Notes: generated by a model not told the origin, from the sequence alone. 64,000 bases of DNA from Pseudomonas saponiphila (GCF_900105185.1 NZ_FNTJ01000001.1:372001-436000), one strand, 5' to 3'; shown: positions 36,076 to 49,505, counted from the stretch's first letter. A program made the numbers and translations.

Positions 36076-36945
36076 CTAGCGCTTTGCCGAGACGGGCAAG
36101 GGGTTGGGGGAAAGGTTTGCGGCGTGTCCCTGAGCATCGCAATCACAGGTAAGGCGCACGCCGCTGTCGACATTCAGCAGGGTCATGGACCCGCCCCAGA
36201 CGCAGCCGCTGTCGAGGGCGAAAATACCGGGTTGGTTGCTGTGGCCTTCCAGGGCCGCCCAGTGGCCGAAGATGATCTTCAGGTCCCGGGTCTTGCGCTC
36301 CTTGTGACTGAACCAGGGGGCATAGCCCGCCGGGGCGGTATCCAGTCCTTCCTTGCTCTTGAGGTCGAGCTTGCCCTCGCTGGTGCAGAAGCGCATGCGG
36401 GTGAAATAGTTGGTGATGACCCGCAGGCGGGTCACGCCCTTGAGGTCGCTGTCCCATTTCGCCGGATCGTTGCCGTACATGCCGTCCAGAAAGGGTTCGA
36501 AGAGGTTGTCGTCGCGAAGCGCTTCTTCCACCTCGGCGGCGCATTTGAGGGCCTTTTTCAGCGACCACTGAGGGGCGATGCCAGCATGCACCAGTGCCAC
36601 ATTGCGGGCTTCGTCGTAGTGCATCAGTTTTTGCTGGCGCAACCACTGCAGCAGCTCTTCGCGGTCGGGAGCCTCAAGGATCTCGCGCAAGGTATCGGAC
36701 TTTTTCAGGCGCTCGATGTTGCGCCAGGCGGCCAGCAGGTGCAGGTCATGATTGCCCAGCACGCAGACCAGGGAGTCGCGGATCGAGTACAGGTAGCGCA
36801 GGGTTTCCAGCGACTGCGGGCCACGGTTGACCAGGTCGCCCACCAGCCACAGGCGATCCCGGGTTGGGTCGAAGGCGACTTGTGCAAGCAGGCACTGCAG
36901 CGGCTCCAGGCAGCCTTGCAGGTCGCCGACAGCGTACGTTGCCAT
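36076..36945 (-). CDS. apaH: Symmetrical bis(5'-nucleosyl)-tetraphosphatase ApaH
   Basis: A 289-residue metallophosphatase cleaving Ap4A to two ADP; it also decaps Np4-capped RNAs in E. coli. Metal-binding motifs G-D-L-Q-G-C, G-D-L-V-N-R-G and G-N-H-D-L-H appear in order within the first 70 residues, with a later F-G-H-W-A and S-G-C-V-W-G-G. It overlaps apaG by one base (ATGA arrangement) in the conserved rsmA-apaG-apaH order. Confidence 0.96.
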   Translation of the reverse strand: MATYAVGDLQGCLEPLQCLLAQVAFDPTRDRLWLVGDLVNRGPQSLETLRYLYSIRDSLVCVLGNHDLHLLAAWRNIERLKKSDTLREILEAPDREELLQWLRQQKLMHYDEARNVALVHAGIAPQWSLKKALKCAAEVEEALRDDNLFEPFLDGMYGNDPAKWDSDLKGVTRLRVITNYFTRMRFCTSEGKLDLKSKEGLDTAPAGYAPWFSHKERKTRDLKIIFGHWAALEGHSNQPGIFALDSGCVWGGSMTLLNVDSGVRLTCDCDAQGHAANLSPNPLPVSAKR

Positions 36946-37325
36946 CAGTGCAAGGCTCCGGGGACCGCCAGGCGGAAGGGCGCGATGATGGCGTCGAACT
37001 GTTTGCCGTCTTCGGCGAGCATCTGATAGCTGCCCTGCATGTTGCCGACCCGAGTGGTCATCACGGTGCCGCTGCTGTAGGTGTGGCTTTTGCCGGCGGC
37101 GATCAGCGGTTGCTGGCCCACCACGCCGGCGCCGCGCACTTCTTCCACGTGACCGTCGCCGTCGGTGATCACCCAGTGCCGGGACAGCAGCTTGGCCGGG
37201 AGCGAGCCATTGTTATGAACGGTGATGGTGTAGGCGAATGCGAAGCGGTTTTGCTCGGGTTGCGATTGGTCTGCCAGAAAGCGGGTGACGACGCTGACAT
37301 CGACCTGATAACGAGGATCGGACAT
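36945..37325 (-). CDS. apaG: ApaG protein (Co2+/Mg2+ efflux protein ApaG)
   Basis: A 126-residue FN3-like fold protein. The sequence Y-T-I-T-V-H-N-N-G and the G-V-V-G-Q-Q-P-L segment are typical. Its molecular role is unresolved; the E. coli homologue was linked to cobalt resistance. It lies between rsmA and apaH on the same strand with a 126-base gap after rsmA. Confidence 0.95.
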   Translation of the reverse strand: MSDPRYQVDVSVVTRFLADQSQPEQNRFAFAYTITVHNNGSLPAKLLSRHWVITDGDGHVEEVRGAGVVGQQPLIAAGKSHTYSSGTVMTTRVGNMQGSYQMLAEDGKQFDAIIAPFRLAVPGALH

Positions 37326-37451
37326 GCAAGAGGCCTTTAAAGCAAAGCGGGGCGCGGGACAAAGCTGATGGAGGTCAGTCTAGGTCAAGTACCGGGTAGT
37401 AAACCAGACATCCTGTCCGGCGTCCTACCCGATCTCGGGCAGGGGGAGCGC

Positions 37452-38264
37452 TCAGTCGGCGGCAGGCTTGGGCTGGTTGGCCAGCTGGTCGGCCAGGCGC
37501 ACGAAAGCGGCCAGGTCCAATTGCTCGGGGCGCAGGCTGCCGTCGACGCCGGCCGCTTCGATCTCGGCGCTGCTGAGGAGGGCCTTGAGGGTGTTGCGCA
37601 GGGTCTTGCGGCGCTGGTTGAAGGCTTCGCGCACGATGCGTTCCAGCAGCCGGTGATCCTTGGCTGGGTGTGGCAGTACCGCATGAGGCACCAGGCGCAC
37701 GATGGCCGAGTCGACTTTCGGTGGCGGGTTGAAGGCGCCAGGACCGACGTTGAACAGGTGTTCCACGCGGCAGTGATACTGGACCATGATCGACAGGCGG
37801 CCCCAGTCACCGCCGCCGGGACCGGCTGCCAGACGCTCGACCACTTCCTTTTGCAGCATGAAGTGCATGTCGCGGATCAGCCCGGCGTTCTGCAGCAGGT
37901 GGAAGATCAGCGGAGTGGAGATGTTGTAGGGCAGGTTGCCGACCACCCGCAGGCTGCTTGGCGCCGCGCCCAGGGTGTTGAAGTCGAACTTCAAGGCGTC
38001 GCCCTGGTGCAGGTTGAAGTTGCTCTTGCCGGCGAACTGCTGGTTGAGGATCGGGATCAGGTCCTTATCCAGCTCCACCACATCCAACTGCGCGCCGCTG
38101 CCCAGCAGGCCTTCGGTCAGGGCGCCCTGGCCCGGGCCGATTTCCAGCATGCGGTCTTCGGGCTTGGCGTGGATGGCCCGCAGGATGCGGTCGATGACGC
38201 CGGCGTCGTGCAGGAAGTTCTGGCCGAAGCGCTTGCGCGCCCGGTGTTGGTATTGCTCGCTCAT
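37452..38264 (-). CDS. rsmA: 16S rRNA dimethyladenosine transferase RsmA
   Basis: A 270-residue methyltransferase (KsgA) that dimethylates A1518 and A1519 of 16S rRNA late in 30S assembly. The SAM motif [10 protein letters not shown], the acidic E-L-D-K-D and the catalytic N-L-P-Y-N-I-S are clear. It overlaps pdxA by 4 bases. The name should not be confused with the RNA-binding CsrA/RsmA of pseudomonads. Confidence 0.97.
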   Translation of the reverse strand: MSEQYQHRARKRFGQNFLHDAGVIDRILRAIHAKPEDRMLEIGPGQGALTEGLLGSGAQLDVVELDKDLIPILNQQFAGKSNFNLHQGDALKFDFNTLGAAPSSLRVVGNLPYNISTPLIFHLLQNAGLIRDMHFMLQKEVVERLAAGPGGGDWGRLSIMVQYHCRVEHLFNVGPGAFNPPPKVDSAIVRLVPHAVLPHPAKDHRLLERIVREAFNQRRKTLRNTLKALLSSAEIEAAGVDGSLRPEQLDLAAFVRLADQLANQPKPAAD

Positions 38265-39250
38265 AAACGGTTCTCGGCCATCTGGTAGGCGGTTTCCAGG
38301 GCGACCTGCAGGCTGCCGGTGTCGATCTTGCCGCTGCCGGCCAGGTCCAGGGCGGTGCCATGGTCGACGGAGGTGCGGATGATCGGCAGGCCGAGCGTCA
38401 CATTGACGGCCGCGCCGAAGCCTTTGTATTTCAGCACGGGCAAGCCTTGGTCGTGGTACATCGCCAGCACTGCATCGCAGTGCTCCAGATATTTGGGGGT
38501 AAACAGAGTGTCCGCAGGCAAAGGACCGCGCAGGTCCATGCCCTCATTGCGCAGGCGCTCCAGGGTGGGTTCGATGATGTCGATTTCTTCGCGGCCCAGG
38601 TGTCCGCCTTCGCCGGCATGAGGGTTGAGCCCGCACACCAGGATACGTGGCTGGGGGATGCCGAACTTGCGCTGCAAGTCGGCATGCAGGATCCGTGTGA
38701 CCCGTTCCAGGCGCTCGACGGTAATGGCGTCGGCAATCTCCCGCAAGGGCAGGTGGGTGGTCACCAGGGCCACGCGCAAGCCACGGGTGGCCAGCATCAT
38801 TACCACTTGTTCGGTGTGGGTCAGGTCCGCGAGAAACTCGGTATGCCCGGAAAAGGCGATCCCGGAGTCGTTGATCACGCCCTTGTGCACGGGGGCAGTG
38901 ATCATGCCGGCAAAGTGCCCATCCAGGCAGCCCTGGCCGGCGCGGGTCAGGGTTTCCAGGACGAAGGCGGCATTGGCCTGATCCAGTTGGCCACTGACCA
39001 CTGGTTTGCCGAGGGGCGTGTCCCAGACATAGAGGCTGTCTGCGGGTGCGGGCTCAGTCGGCAGTTGCTCCAGGGTTACCGGCAGCAGATTGACTGCCAC
39101 GCCCAGCTGCGCGGCCCGTTCAAGGAGCAGGTCGCGGCTGGTAATGGCAATCAGGGGATGGGGCTGGGGTTGCGAGGCGAGCAGCAGGCATAGGTCAGGA
39201 CCTATACCCGCTGGTTCGCCGGGTGTCAGAGCGAAACGTCTGGGTTTCAC
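38261..39250 (-). CDS. pdxA: 4-hydroxythreonine-4-phosphate dehydrogenase PdxA
   Basis: A 329-residue enzyme of pyridoxal-phosphate synthesis, oxidising 4-phosphohydroxy-threonine before PdxJ condensation. The opening [10 protein letters not shown], the metal-site histidines in S-G-H-T-E-F, N-P-H-A-G-E and M-Y-H-D-Q-G-L-P and the final D-H-G-T-A-L-D are intact. It overlaps surA by 4 bases and rsmA by 4 bases, giving one tightly packed operon. Confidence 0.97.
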   Translation of the reverse strand: MKPRRFALTPGEPAGIGPDLCLLLASQPQPHPLIAITSRDLLLERAAQLGVAVNLLPVTLEQLPTEPAPADSLYVWDTPLGKPVVSGQLDQANAAFVLETLTRAGQGCLDGHFAGMITAPVHKGVINDSGIAFSGHTEFLADLTHTEQVVMMLATRGLRVALVTTHLPLREIADAITVERLERVTRILHADLQRKFGIPQPRILVCGLNPHAGEGGHLGREEIDIIEPTLERLRNEGMDLRGPLPADTLFTPKYLEHCDAVLAMYHDQGLPVLKYKGFGAAVNVTLGLPIIRTSVDHGTALDLAGSGKIDTGSLQVALETAYQMAENRL

Positions 39251-40569
39251 TGTGCCGCCTGTTCAGCGCCAGGCAGCTTGATTTCGACGTAGGCTTCGTC
39301 ACGGATCTGCCGCAACCAGGTCTGCAGTTCTTCGTCGTACTTGCGATTACGCAGCACGGTCATGGCTTGCTGCTCACGGGCCTGACTGGTGCTGTCGGTG
39401 GCGCGACGGCCAAGGACTTCCAGTACGTGCCAGCCATAAGGGCTCTTGAACGGCTTGGATAGCTGACCTTGTGGGGTCTTGGCCATCACTTCGCGGAATT
39501 CCGGCACCAAGGCATTCGGGTCGATCCAGTTGAGATCGCCACCATTGAGCGCCGAGCCCGGGTCTTCCGAGTAGCTTTTCGCCAGTTCGGCGAAGTCTTC
39601 GCCGGCTTCGATGCGCTCGTAGAGCTTCTGCGCCAGGCGCTTGGTTTCTTCTTCGCTGCGAATCTCGCTTGGCTTGATCAGGATGTGGCGTACATGCACT
39701 TCGTCACGCACCTGATTGCCGCCGCCACGTTTGTCCAGCAGCTTGAGGATAATGAAGCCGCCTGGGGTGCGAGCAGGCTGGGTGATGTCACCGACGGCCA
39801 TTGCGCTCAGTTCGCGATCGAACGGAGGTGGCAGTTGAGCGGCTTTGCGCCAGCCCATATCGCCGCCTTCCAGGGCGTTGTCGCTGCCGGAACGGGCAAT
39901 CGCCAGCTGGGCGAAGTCCGCGCCTTGCTTGAGTTGCTGGTACACGTCCATGGCCTGGCGGGCGGCACTCTGAATCGCTTCGGAGTTGGCGCTTTCCGGG
40001 GTAGGGATCAGGATATTGGCCAGGTGCAGTTCTTCGGAGAGCTGCATCTTGCCCAGGTCCGAGGCCAGGAAGTTCTTCACTTCCTGCTCCGATACCTGAA
40101 TGCGTTCGGCCACACGGCGTTGACGCACGCGGCTGATGATCATCTCGCGGCGAACCTGATCACGCGCGTCTTCATAAGACAGGCCATCGTGAGCCAGGGC
40201 GGCGCGGAACTGCTCGATGCTCATGCTGTTGCGCTGGGCAATGGTGCCGATAGCCTGGTTCAGCTCTTCATCGGTGATGCGGATGCCGGAGCGTTCGCCA
40301 ATCTGCAGTTGCAGGTTTTCAACGATCAGGCGCTCCAGAACCTGCTGTTCCAGAACGCTGGTAGGCGGCACGCCACCGCCACGCTTGGCGATGGTTTGCT
40401 GGACTTCGTGAACCCGCTGGTCCAACTGGCTCTGCATGACCACGTCGTTATCGACGATGGCCACGACCTTGTCGATGGACTGCACCGCGGCGCTGGCCGC
40501 GGTACTCAGGAACAGCGCGCCCAGCATCAGCGGGCGCAGACAATCAGAAAGCTTGGTCTTCACGTTCAC
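39247..40569 (-). CDS. surA: Periplasmic chaperone / peptidyl-prolyl isomerase SurA
   Basis: A 440-residue protein with a signal peptide (cleavage near A-A-S-A-A), an N-terminal chaperone domain, two parvulin domains (about residues 180-280 and 290-390) and a C-terminal helix. SurA carries outer-membrane proteins, LptD above all, across the periplasm to BAM. Its start overlaps the end of lptD by 26 bases, linking synthesis of the chaperone to its main client. Confidence 0.96.
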   Translation of the reverse strand: MNVKTKLSDCLRPLMLGALFLSTAASAAVQSIDKVVAIVDNDVVMQSQLDQRVHEVQQTIAKRGGGVPPTSVLEQQVLERLIVENLQLQIGERSGIRITDEELNQAIGTIAQRNSMSIEQFRAALAHDGLSYEDARDQVRREMIISRVRQRRVAERIQVSEQEVKNFLASDLGKMQLSEELHLANILIPTPESANSEAIQSAARQAMDVYQQLKQGADFAQLAIARSGSDNALEGGDMGWRKAAQLPPPFDRELSAMAVGDITQPARTPGGFIILKLLDKRGGGNQVRDEVHVRHILIKPSEIRSEEETKRLAQKLYERIEAGEDFAELAKSYSEDPGSALNGGDLNWIDPNALVPEFREVMAKTPQGQLSKPFKSPYGWHVLEVLGRRATDSTSQAREQQAMTVLRNRKYDEELQTWLRQIRDEAYVEIKLPGAEQAAQ

Positions 40570-43375
40570 GATAACCTTGGATGCCTTTGTCGAGGAAGCT
40601 CTCTACTTTGGTGCCCATGACGCCACCGAGACCCTTCAGAACAATTTGGAGGAAGATGCCGCGGTCGCCTTTCTCGTTCTCCGGAGCGTTCTGACTGAAC
40701 TCGTCATACTTGACCCAGTAACGGCTGATCAGGCGCAGTTTCCAGCAGCAGTTGTCGTATTCGAAACCACCGAAGGCCTCGAGCGTGCGGTTACGGTTGT
40801 AGTCGTACTGCCAACGGCTGATGGCGTTCCATTGCGGCACGATCGGCCAGATCACCGAGAAGTCATGCTGCTGGATCTTGTAGTAGTCCTTCACGTAGCC
40901 AGGTTGGCCCGGAGTGCCATAGTCGCCGCCCATTTTCCAGGTGCCGCTGTTCTGGTCATAGCGGATCTGGTCGTTGCGATAGCGATAGCCGGCGTTGATA
41001 ACCTTGTTCGGGTTGTCTTCAGGCTGGTAGTGGAGCATCGCACTGCCGGAGCGCGTGCTGTGGCTGTCCGGGTCCCAGTTGTAGTCGGCAGTGGTGCGCC
41101 AGTCGCGGTTGTAGCGGTATTCGTATTCAAGCGCGTAAGGCGAGACATTGGACGTGGCGTCGGCGCGGGTGCGGTAGTCGATACCCGGGAGCTGGACGGT
41201 GCGGTCCTTGAAGTACATAGCCTGACCGACGCTGATGCGTTGACGCTGGAAGCCGTTGTCTTCGATCCAGCGGCTGGTCACGCCCAGAGACAGCTTGTTC
41301 TCGTCGCCGACGCGGTCGGAGCCGGAGAAGCGGTTGTCACGGAACAGCGAGGCGTAGTTGAAGGTGTACTCGCCGGTATCGAACACCGGGATGTCCTTCT
41401 GGTCTTCCTTGGGTACATAGAGGTAGAACGCGCGCGGTTCCAGGGTCTGGCGGTAGTTCTTGCCAAACCATTGGGTATTGCGGTCGAAGTACAGGCCGCC
41501 GTCGAGGCTGGCGATTGGGACGCCGCGGTTCTGCGAGCTCTTGAACGATTCGCCCAGTGCGGAAGAGTTATTCCGGTTCTTGATGAGGTCGCTTTTACCT
41601 TGGCCATCCAGATCAAGGTTGTACTGGGTGTACATGTACTTGAGGGACGGTGTCAGGTAGCCGTAGCTCCAGTTCAGCGGCAGGCTGACGCCAGGCTTGA
41701 GGTTCAGGCGGTCACCGTTGGAGCGGGCCAGACCAGCAACGTTTTCATCCAGGCGACGAGTTCCGATTGCATTGCCGCTAGCATCGAATGGGCCGCCGTC
41801 CTTGTCAAAGTAGTTGCCTTTCCTCAGGTCGCGTTCGAACCGCACCAGCTCGGTTTCATAGGTGAAATCCAAACCCTGCGGGTGGTACGGCAAGGCACCG
41901 TTGAAGGTGATCTGCGGCAGGCGGTTGTACGGGGTGATGTTGGATACGCTTGCCAGCTCGTACTCCTGTACGTTGAGGCGCGCAGTGTAGTCATCGCCAC
42001 GATAGGTCACGACGCCTTGCTGGTTGACGTAGTCGGTGGACGACTTCACCCCCAGCTGATCGGTCTGCAGATCCTGGAAATAGTAAGGATCGCTGATCTT
42101 GGTGTAGTCGACCTCGGTCATCAGACGCGAATCAAGCCCGCCCTTGTGCTGCCAGTTGAGCATGTAGCGAGTTTTTTCGTAGTCGGTCTGCTTGCTGCGA
42201 TCGGTATCGTCGTCGTTGAGGTAGGCGGCGCCGAACTGACCTTCGCTGCTCTTGGTCAGGTAGCGGAACTCGCCTTCCATCAACAGGCCGCGCTTGGCCA
42301 TGTAGCGTGGGTACAACGTGGCGTCGTAGTTCGGTGCCAGGTTGAAGTAGTACGGCGTGACCAGCATGAAGCCGGTATCACCACCACTGCTAATGCTCGG
42401 CGGCAGGAAGCCGGACTGGCGACGGTCGTCGATCGGGAAGTAGATATACGGGGTGTAGAGCACCGGAATGTCTTTGACCCGCAAGGTCACGTTGGTCGCG
42501 GTGCCGAAGCCGGTGGCCGGGTTCAAGGTGATGTTGTTGCCCTTGAGCTGCCAGGCGTTGCTGTTCGGTTCGCAGGTGGTGTACGTACCATCCTTGAGGC
42601 GGATGATAGCGTTTTCCGCACGCTTGGCGTACAGCGCGCTGCCCCGTACCCGCGACTTGTGCATCACGTATTCGGCGTTGTCGACCTTGGCTTCACCAGT
42701 GTCGAGCTGCACGTCGGCATGGTCGCCGACCATCAGCGTGCCGTTGTCGCGAATCCGTACGTTGCCGCTCAGTTCACCGCGATTCTCGGCCTGATACAGA
42801 TTGGCCTCGTCGGCCTCGACCTGCATGCTTCCCTGACGCATGACCACGTCACCGGCCAGGGTCGCCACTTGTTCTTCCTGCTGATAACGCGAGGCCTTGG
42901 CACCGATAAAGGTCGGGGCGTCACTTTTATTCGTCTTGTCATTCATGCCAGGACGAATCGGTTCGATATAGGAACCAGAGCAGTAAGGACCGGTCTCGGC
43001 CAATTGTGCGGCGGTGAGCTTCTCGCGCGGCACCCAGTCGAGGTGGCTGTAGTCGGCACTGCGGGATTTCAGTCCACGGCCTTTGGCTTCGGTCACCAGC
43101 GTCGGCTTGTCGCCGCTGGCTGCTTCGCCCGCAGCACCGGCATCAGCTGCTGTAGCAACGCTGGAGCTGACCGAGTTGGCGTCGTGGACCGGCCGCGGAG
43201 GCAGTTGGGCTGCAGTGGCTTTCGGCGCACAGGCCCAGCCACCCGAAGCAGAGACTGAGCAGTCATACTGTTCCGCAGCGACCACGAAGGAAGTGGCTAG
43301 AGGTTGCAGGGCCAGCAAACCGCCGGTAACCAGCAACGGGAATTTTTTACGAAACGCGGGGGATTTCAATGCCAT
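40544..43375 (-). CDS. lptD: LPS-assembly protein LptD
   Basis: A 943-residue outer-membrane protein with a signal peptide (A-L-K-S-P-A-F ... V-A-A), a pseudomonad-type N-terminal extension, a periplasmic OstA/LptA-like beta-jellyroll (about residues 150-300) and a large beta-barrel ending in aromatic residues (D-Q-A-F). With LptE it inserts LPS into the outer leaflet. Cys of the [11 protein letters not shown] region near the N-terminus and the adjacent C-C pair (N-C-C-W-K) fit the usual disulfide partners. I chose M-A-L-K-S at 43375. Confidence 0.96.
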   Translation of the reverse strand: MALKSPAFRKKFPLLVTGGLLALQPLATSFVVAAEQYDCSVSASGGWACAPKATAAQLPPRPVHDANSVSSSVATAADAGAAGEAASGDKPTLVTEAKGRGLKSRSADYSHLDWVPREKLTAAQLAETGPYCSGSYIEPIRPGMNDKTNKSDAPTFIGAKASRYQQEEQVATLAGDVVMRQGSMQVEADEANLYQAENRGELSGNVRIRDNGTLMVGDHADVQLDTGEAKVDNAEYVMHKSRVRGSALYAKRAENAIIRLKDGTYTTCEPNSNAWQLKGNNITLNPATGFGTATNVTLRVKDIPVLYTPYIYFPIDDRRQSGFLPPSISSGGDTGFMLVTPYYFNLAPNYDATLYPRYMAKRGLLMEGEFRYLTKSSEGQFGAAYLNDDDTDRSKQTDYEKTRYMLNWQHKGGLDSRLMTEVDYTKISDPYYFQDLQTDQLGVKSSTDYVNQQGVVTYRGDDYTARLNVQEYELASVSNITPYNRLPQITFNGALPYHPQGLDFTYETELVRFERDLRKGNYFDKDGGPFDASGNAIGTRRLDENVAGLARSNGDRLNLKPGVSLPLNWSYGYLTPSLKYMYTQYNLDLDGQGKSDLIKNRNNSSALGESFKSSQNRGVPIASLDGGLYFDRNTQWFGKNYRQTLEPRAFYLYVPKEDQKDIPVFDTGEYTFNYASLFRDNRFSGSDRVGDENKLSLGVTSRWIEDNGFQRQRISVGQAMYFKDRTVQLPGIDYRTRADATSNVSPYALEYEYRYNRDWRTTADYNWDPDSHSTRSGSAMLHYQPEDNPNKVINAGYRYRNDQIRYDQNSGTWKMGGDYGTPGQPGYVKDYYKIQQHDFSVIWPIVPQWNAISRWQYDYNRNRTLEAFGGFEYDNCCWKLRLISRYWVKYDEFSQNAPENEKGDRGIFLQIVLKGLGGVMGTKVESFLDKGIQGYREREDQAF

Positions 43376-43505
43376 CTTATTAGTCCGGGCTTCCTGCGTG
43401 CCATCTGCCCGCGGTGTGGGCCGCACGCCTCTCGATGGTCTGAAAAAGATGCTGGATAATAAAGCATGACCCGCTTGACGGCTAGCGCCGTCGGAGACCC
43501 TTGTA

Positions 43506-45202
<1,697 letters not shown>

Positions 45203-45203
45203 T

Positions 45204-45971
45204 ATGTGGTGGCCAGGGACTCTGATCGGAGCCGGAGCGGGTTTTGCAATTGCCAGCATTCCGGGGGCCATGCTTGGGGCATTGTTGGGGCAGGCGCTGG
45301 ACCGGCGCCTGCAACTGCACAGCTGGGCACATGTGCGTGAGCGCCTGGGTGGACCCTCTGCGCTGCGCAACGATGAACTGTTGTTCGTACTGCTGGGGCG
45401 CCTGGCGAAAAGCGACGGTCGGGTGGTGGATGGGCACATTCAGCAAGCCCGCCAGGAAATGCGCTCGCTGGACATGAATGAAGCCGCACAGCGCAGGGCC
45501 ATAGCGGCTTTCAACCGGGGCAAGTCGGGCAATGACCGTCTGCACGGTTACCTGCGGCGCCTCAGAGCCCAGCCTCACGCCGCGGAAGGGGTGTTGCGCG
45601 CCTGCTGGCGCATGGTCTGGGCCGATGGCCGGGTAGGGCCGGCGGAGCGAGAGCTGATCCAGCTCTGGGGCAAGTGGCTGGGCTGGACGTCGGAGCAGAT
45701 CCAGGCCCTGGCACAGGATTATGGTCCGGCAAGACGCTCGCTGGTCGAAGCGCCGCTGAGCTATCAGGAGGCACTACGGCTGCTGGGGGTCGCCGCCACC
45801 AGCGAGCCATCGCAGATCAAGCGCGCCTATCGACGACTGCTCAGCCGTCATCACCCGGACAAGATCGCCGGCAGTGGCGCCAGTACGGAGCAAATACGCG
45901 AGGCCACGGAAAAGACTCGGGAACTGCACAGCGCCTATGCCCTGATCCGCCAGCGCCGGGATTTTCGCTGA
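45204..45971 (+). CDS. djlA: DjlA-like J-domain membrane co-chaperone
   Basis: A 255-residue protein with a short N-terminal membrane segment (G-T-L-I-G-A-G-A-G-F-A-I-A), a TerB-like helical middle (residues about 60-180) and a C-terminal J domain with the H-P-D motif (S-R-H-H-P-D-K). DjlA stimulates the ATPase of DnaK at the membrane. It closes the amgK-murU-djlA run. Confidence 0.93.
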   Translation: MWWPGTLIGAGAGFAIASIPGAMLGALLGQALDRRLQLHSWAHVRERLGGPSALRNDELLFVLLGRLAKSDGRVVDGHIQQARQEMRSLDMNEAAQRRAIAAFNRGKSGNDRLHGYLRRLRAQPHAAEGVLRACWRMVWADGRVGPAERELIQLWGKWLGWTSEQIQALAQDYGPARRSLVEAPLSYQEALRLLGVAATSEPSQIKRAYRRLLSRHHPDKIAGSGASTEQIREATEKTRELHSAYALIRQRRDFR

Positions 45972-46028
45972 GCTTGATAAGCCCGGGCCGCGCTGCCGTC
46001 GTCCCTCGGACGATGGCGGCCGGCGCTA

Positions 46029-47018
46029 TCAGTTGTCGGTCTGTTGTGGGTTCAGCCAGCCGCGTACCCGGCGGAACAGTTGCTCTTGCTGGGCGGCGGC
46101 GTTGCCGGGCACGGCCTTGAGAGGGATCTGGCTGAAGTTCGAGTGCTTCAGGCGCTTGCTGGCCTGCAGTCGCTTAAGGGCGGCTTTCTGTGCGGCGCTC
46201 TTGTCGGCGTAGAAAAAGTCCGCGGTGGCTAGTTTCAGGGTCGGCGTCAGTTCCGCCAGTTGGGGTTTGCCGTTGGCTGGCGCTTGAGCGGCTACCATCA
46301 CCAGTTTTTGCACTTGCGAGGGCTGCTTCTCGCTCAGGTAGCGGGCGGCCCAGTAGGCGCCCGTGCCGTGGCCCAGTAACACGATGCTGCGCGCATTCTG
46401 TTGTTCGGCGAAGGCCAGGGCCGCGTCGATCCGGGTAAAGATCCGCTCGGCATCGGCCTTGACCTGTTCCTCGGTACTTTCCGCGACGACACGGTCGGCC
46501 ACGTCGGTTTCGCCGCCGGCCACCTGTTCGATGGGCTTGGCTTCAGCGCTGGCGTCCTTGGCGGTGTTGCTCTTGTCGGTAGGCGCTGGAGCCGCCTCGA
46601 CCACCCGCGGCTGGGCGGCTTCGCTGAGCATGTCCGGCAGGCTCAGGCTCAGGCTGCCCCAGTCGGTGTCCGGCAATTTGTTGCGCAGTGGCGCCACGGC
46701 TTGCGGCCAGTCAGCAGTCTCACCGGCGCCGGGGAGGATAATCACCACACCCTTGGGGTCGCTGGCGTTGGCCGGCTTCCACAGGGCCAGGAAGGTGTCG
46801 CCGCCGGCTTGCAGTTGCTGTTGCTCCTGGGCCGGCAACTGACGTGCCAGGGCACTGGCGTCTTCCTGGCTGCGCTCGGGCAGGGGTTGGCGTTGCGCCG
46901 GTTGTTCCTCGGGGGCCTTGGTTTGCGCAGCCGGATCGGCGGCTTGCACAGAAAAGGTCCAGGGCAGGATCAGCGACAGGCACAATGCAGGCAGTGCCGA
47001 GCGGTGGACAAGGGGCAT
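46029..47018 (-). CDS. DUF3530 alpha/beta-hydrolase-like exported protein
   Basis: A 329-residue protein with a signal peptide (L-C-L-S-L-I-L-P-W-T-F-S-V-Q-A-A-D) and a Gln/Pro/Ala-rich start. An alpha/beta-hydrolase-like fold follows: V-V-I-I-L-P-G-A-G-E, later L-L-G-H-G-T-G-A where a nucleophile Ser is replaced by Thr or Gly. DUF3530 proteins have no assigned substrate. The gene is convergent with djlA and divergent from agtS. Confidence 0.85.
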   Translation of the reverse strand: MPLVHRSALPALCLSLILPWTFSVQAADPAAQTKAPEEQPAQRQPLPERSQEDASALARQLPAQEQQQLQAGGDTFLALWKPANASDPKGVVIILPGAGETADWPQAVAPLRNKLPDTDWGSLSLSLPDMLSEAAQPRVVEAAPAPTDKSNTAKDASAEAKPIEQVAGGETDVADRVVAESTEEQVKADAERIFTRIDAALAFAEQQNARSIVLLGHGTGAYWAARYLSEKQPSQVQKLVMVAAQAPANGKPQLAELTPTLKLATADFFYADKSAAQKAALKRLQASKRLKHSNFSQIPLKAVPGNAAAQQEQLFRRVRGWLNPQQTDN

Positions 47019-47092
47019 CGGATATTCCAGGCCAGAAGTAATTCCGGCAGCCTAATGGGTTGGTCAGTATTTGTCAGGGTGTGAGACTTCAG

Positions 47093-49492
47093 ATGATGCT
47101 TTTTCGCTGCCTTTTGCTTATCGGCTGTGTCGGCCTTCCCTTGATAGGCTGGGCGGCGCCGACGCCCCTTGGGCCCGTGGCGGCCTTGAGCCAGGAGCAG
47201 CGGCAATGGCTTGAGCAGCACCCGGAGTTGCGAGTGGGCCTGGTGCTGCAGGCGCCCTTCGCTCAGTACGACCGGCGCCTGCAGCGTTTGTCCGGCGCCA
47301 ACGTCGAACTGATGCAGGCGTTGGCCCAGGCGCTGAAGATCGAGCTCAGCTGGCGCAACTTCCCCGATCAGGCACAGCTGGAAAGAGCCTTGCGCGACGG
47401 CGAAGTAGACATGGCTCCGGGCCTGACCCAGACACCTGCCGGCCTGCGCCTGTGGCTGTTCAGCGACCCTTACATGCGCGTGCCGCAACTGGTGGTGGGG
47501 GAGCGCAAGGGGGCGGGCGCGGTAGAGCTGGAAAAGCTCGACAGCCAGGCCCGGGTAGCGGTGCGGATGCCCAGTGCGGTGGCCGACTATCTGCGTCAGA
47601 CCTACCCCAACCTGAATCTGCAAGGGGTGCCCCTGGAGCGTCAGGCCCTGCAGTTGCTGCTGAGCCAGCAGGCCCGCTATGCGGTGGTGGACGAGGCCCA
47701 GCTCAGTCGCTTGTCGGCGGAGGCGGAGTTCGCCGGGCTGGCGGTGGTGGGCGACATTGGCCTGCCGCAACTGTTGCGGGTGGCGACCCGGCGCGACTGG
47801 CCGGAGCTGGCCAGCATCGTCGAAAGAGCCTTGCATGCGATCCCGGCCAAGGATCTGGAGCAACTCCACAGCCGCTGGCTGCAGCCCAAGTACCCGCGGC
47901 TGGGACAGTCCCCCGGCGTCTGGCAGAACCTCAGCCTGTTGCTGGTGATCCTGTTGCTGGCCAGCCTGGCGATCGTCTTCTGGCAGCGCCGCCAGCAACG
48001 CGGGCTGGAGCTGCGACTGTTGGCGGCTCGTGAAGACATCGCCCTGCGCGCTGCCAGCGAAGAGGCCCTGCGCCTGACGCAGTTTTCCATCGACCAGAGC
48101 ACCGTGGGCATTCTCTGGGTCAACTGGGACAGCCATGTACGCTACGCCAACCGCGCGGCCGAGGAGATGCTCGGTTATCCGGCGGGCGGGGTGATCGACC
48201 GGCCGTTGATCGATTTCGAACCCAACCTGCACATGGACCGCTGGCTCAACCTGTGGAAACGCGCCCGGGCCAGCGAAGAGGGCGCGCAAAGCTTCGAGAC
48301 GGAGTGTGTGCGCGCTGATGGCAGTATCCTGCCGGCGGACGTGTCATTGAGTTTCCTGCGCTTTCGCGACAGCGAGTACCTGGTGGTCTATCTCAATGAC
48401 GTCACCGAGCGCCGGCGGGCCCTGGCGGCCCTGCGTGAAAGCGAAGCGCGCCTGCAGGGCATCGCCGCCAACGTTCCGGGGCTGGTGTTTCGCCTGGAGC
48501 GGGCGCCGGTCACCGGACAGATCGACTTTGCCTACATCAGCGAGGGCAGCGAGACCCTGGTGGGCTACCCACCGGCGGTCCTGGCCCACCGGGACACCGG
48601 CCTGCGCAGCCTGGTGCACCCGGACGATAAGGCCAGCTATCACCAGACCCAGGATCAGGCCCTGGATACCGACAGTGACTGGTCCTGGCAGGGTCGCATC
48701 CTGACCCGTCAGGGCCAGCAGCGCTGGGCCGAGATCAAGGCCATTACCCGGCGCCTGGATGATGGCGCCTTCGTTTGGGATGGCATTGTCTGGGACATCA
48801 GCGAAAGCAAGCGCATCGAGCTGGAGCTGGCCAGCTCTCGGGAGCAATTGCGCGAGCTGTCGGCGCACCTGGAGAGCGTGCGCGAGGAGGAAAAGGCCCG
48901 CATTGCCCGGGAAGTCCATGACGAGCTGGGACAGATGCTCACCGTGCTCAAGCTGGAAACGTCTATGTGCGAGCTGGCCTATGCCCAGCTTGACCCGGGC
49001 CTGCATGAGCGCCTCAACAGCATGAAACGCCTGATTGCCCAACTGTTCCAGCTGGTGCGCGACGTGGCCACCGCCCTGCGGCCGCCGATCCTCGATGCGG
49101 GCATCGCCTCGGCCATCGAATGGCAGGCCCGGCGTTTCGAGGCGCGGACCCAGATTCCCTGCCTGGTGCAGGTCCCGGACAACCTGCCGCGTTTGAGCGA
49201 CGCCAAGGCCATCGGCCTGTTCCGCATCCTCCAGGAGGCCCTGACCAATGTCATGCGGCATGCCCAGGCGCATACTGTGGAGCTGTCCCTGACCCTGGAA
49301 GGCGCCGAACTGTGCATGAGCATCAGTGATGACGGTCTGGGTTTCGACACCGCTTCAGCGCGTCCGACCTCCTTTGGCCTGGTGGGCATGCGCGAGCGGG
49401 TGCTGATCATGGGCGGCAGCCTGGTGCTGCAAAGCGTGCAGGGCGAAGGCACCACCTTGAGCGTCCGGGTGCCCCTGGATCCAGAACAATAA
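47093..49492 (+). CDS. agtS: Sensor histidine kinase AgtS-like
   Basis: A 799-residue kinase. The signal peptide is followed by a periplasmic solute-binding-like domain (about residues 40-265), a TM helix (about 279-299), two PAS domains (about 325-572), a HisKA_3 domain with phospho-acceptor H609 in A-R-E-V-H-D-E-L-G-Q, and a HATPase domain with D-D-G-L-G-F-D. P. aeruginosa AgtS (PA0600) with AgtR controls uptake of 4-aminobutyrate and 5-aminovalerate; position next to agtR and an ABC transporter supports the name. The start could also be GTG 47081. Confidence 0.85.
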   Translation: MMLFRCLLLIGCVGLPLIGWAAPTPLGPVAALSQEQRQWLEQHPELRVGLVLQAPFAQYDRRLQRLSGANVELMQALAQALKIELSWRNFPDQAQLERALRDGEVDMAPGLTQTPAGLRLWLFSDPYMRVPQLVVGERKGAGAVELEKLDSQARVAVRMPSAVADYLRQTYPNLNLQGVPLERQALQLLLSQQARYAVVDEAQLSRLSAEAEFAGLAVVGDIGLPQLLRVATRRDWPELASIVERALHAIPAKDLEQLHSRWLQPKYPRLGQSPGVWQNLSLLLVILLLASLAIVFWQRRQQRGLELRLLAAREDIALRAASEEALRLTQFSIDQSTVGILWVNWDSHVRYANRAAEEMLGYPAGGVIDRPLIDFEPNLHMDRWLNLWKRARASEEGAQSFETECVRADGSILPADVSLSFLRFRDSEYLVVYLNDVTERRRALAALRESEARLQGIAANVPGLVFRLERAPVTGQIDFAYISEGSETLVGYPPAVLAHRDTGLRSLVHPDDKASYHQTQDQALDTDSDWSWQGRILTRQGQQRWAEIKAITRRLDDGAFVWDGIVWDISESKRIELELASSREQLRELSAHLESVREEEKARIAREVHDELGQMLTVLKLETSMCELAYAQLDPGLHERLNSMKRLIAQLFQLVRDVATALRPPILDAGIASAIEWQARRFEARTQIPCLVQVPDNLPRLSDAKAIGLFRILQEALTNVMRHAQAHTVELSLTLEGAELCMSISDDGLGFDTASARPTSFGLVGMRERVLIMGGSLVLQSVQGEGTTLSVRVPLDPEQ

Positions 49493-49505
49493 CGAGGAGA
49501 AGCAC

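Noticed and set aside
40436..43258. A 940-codon open frame antisense to lptD
   Set aside because: It mirrors lptD codon structure exactly and has no ribosome site or recognisable domain.
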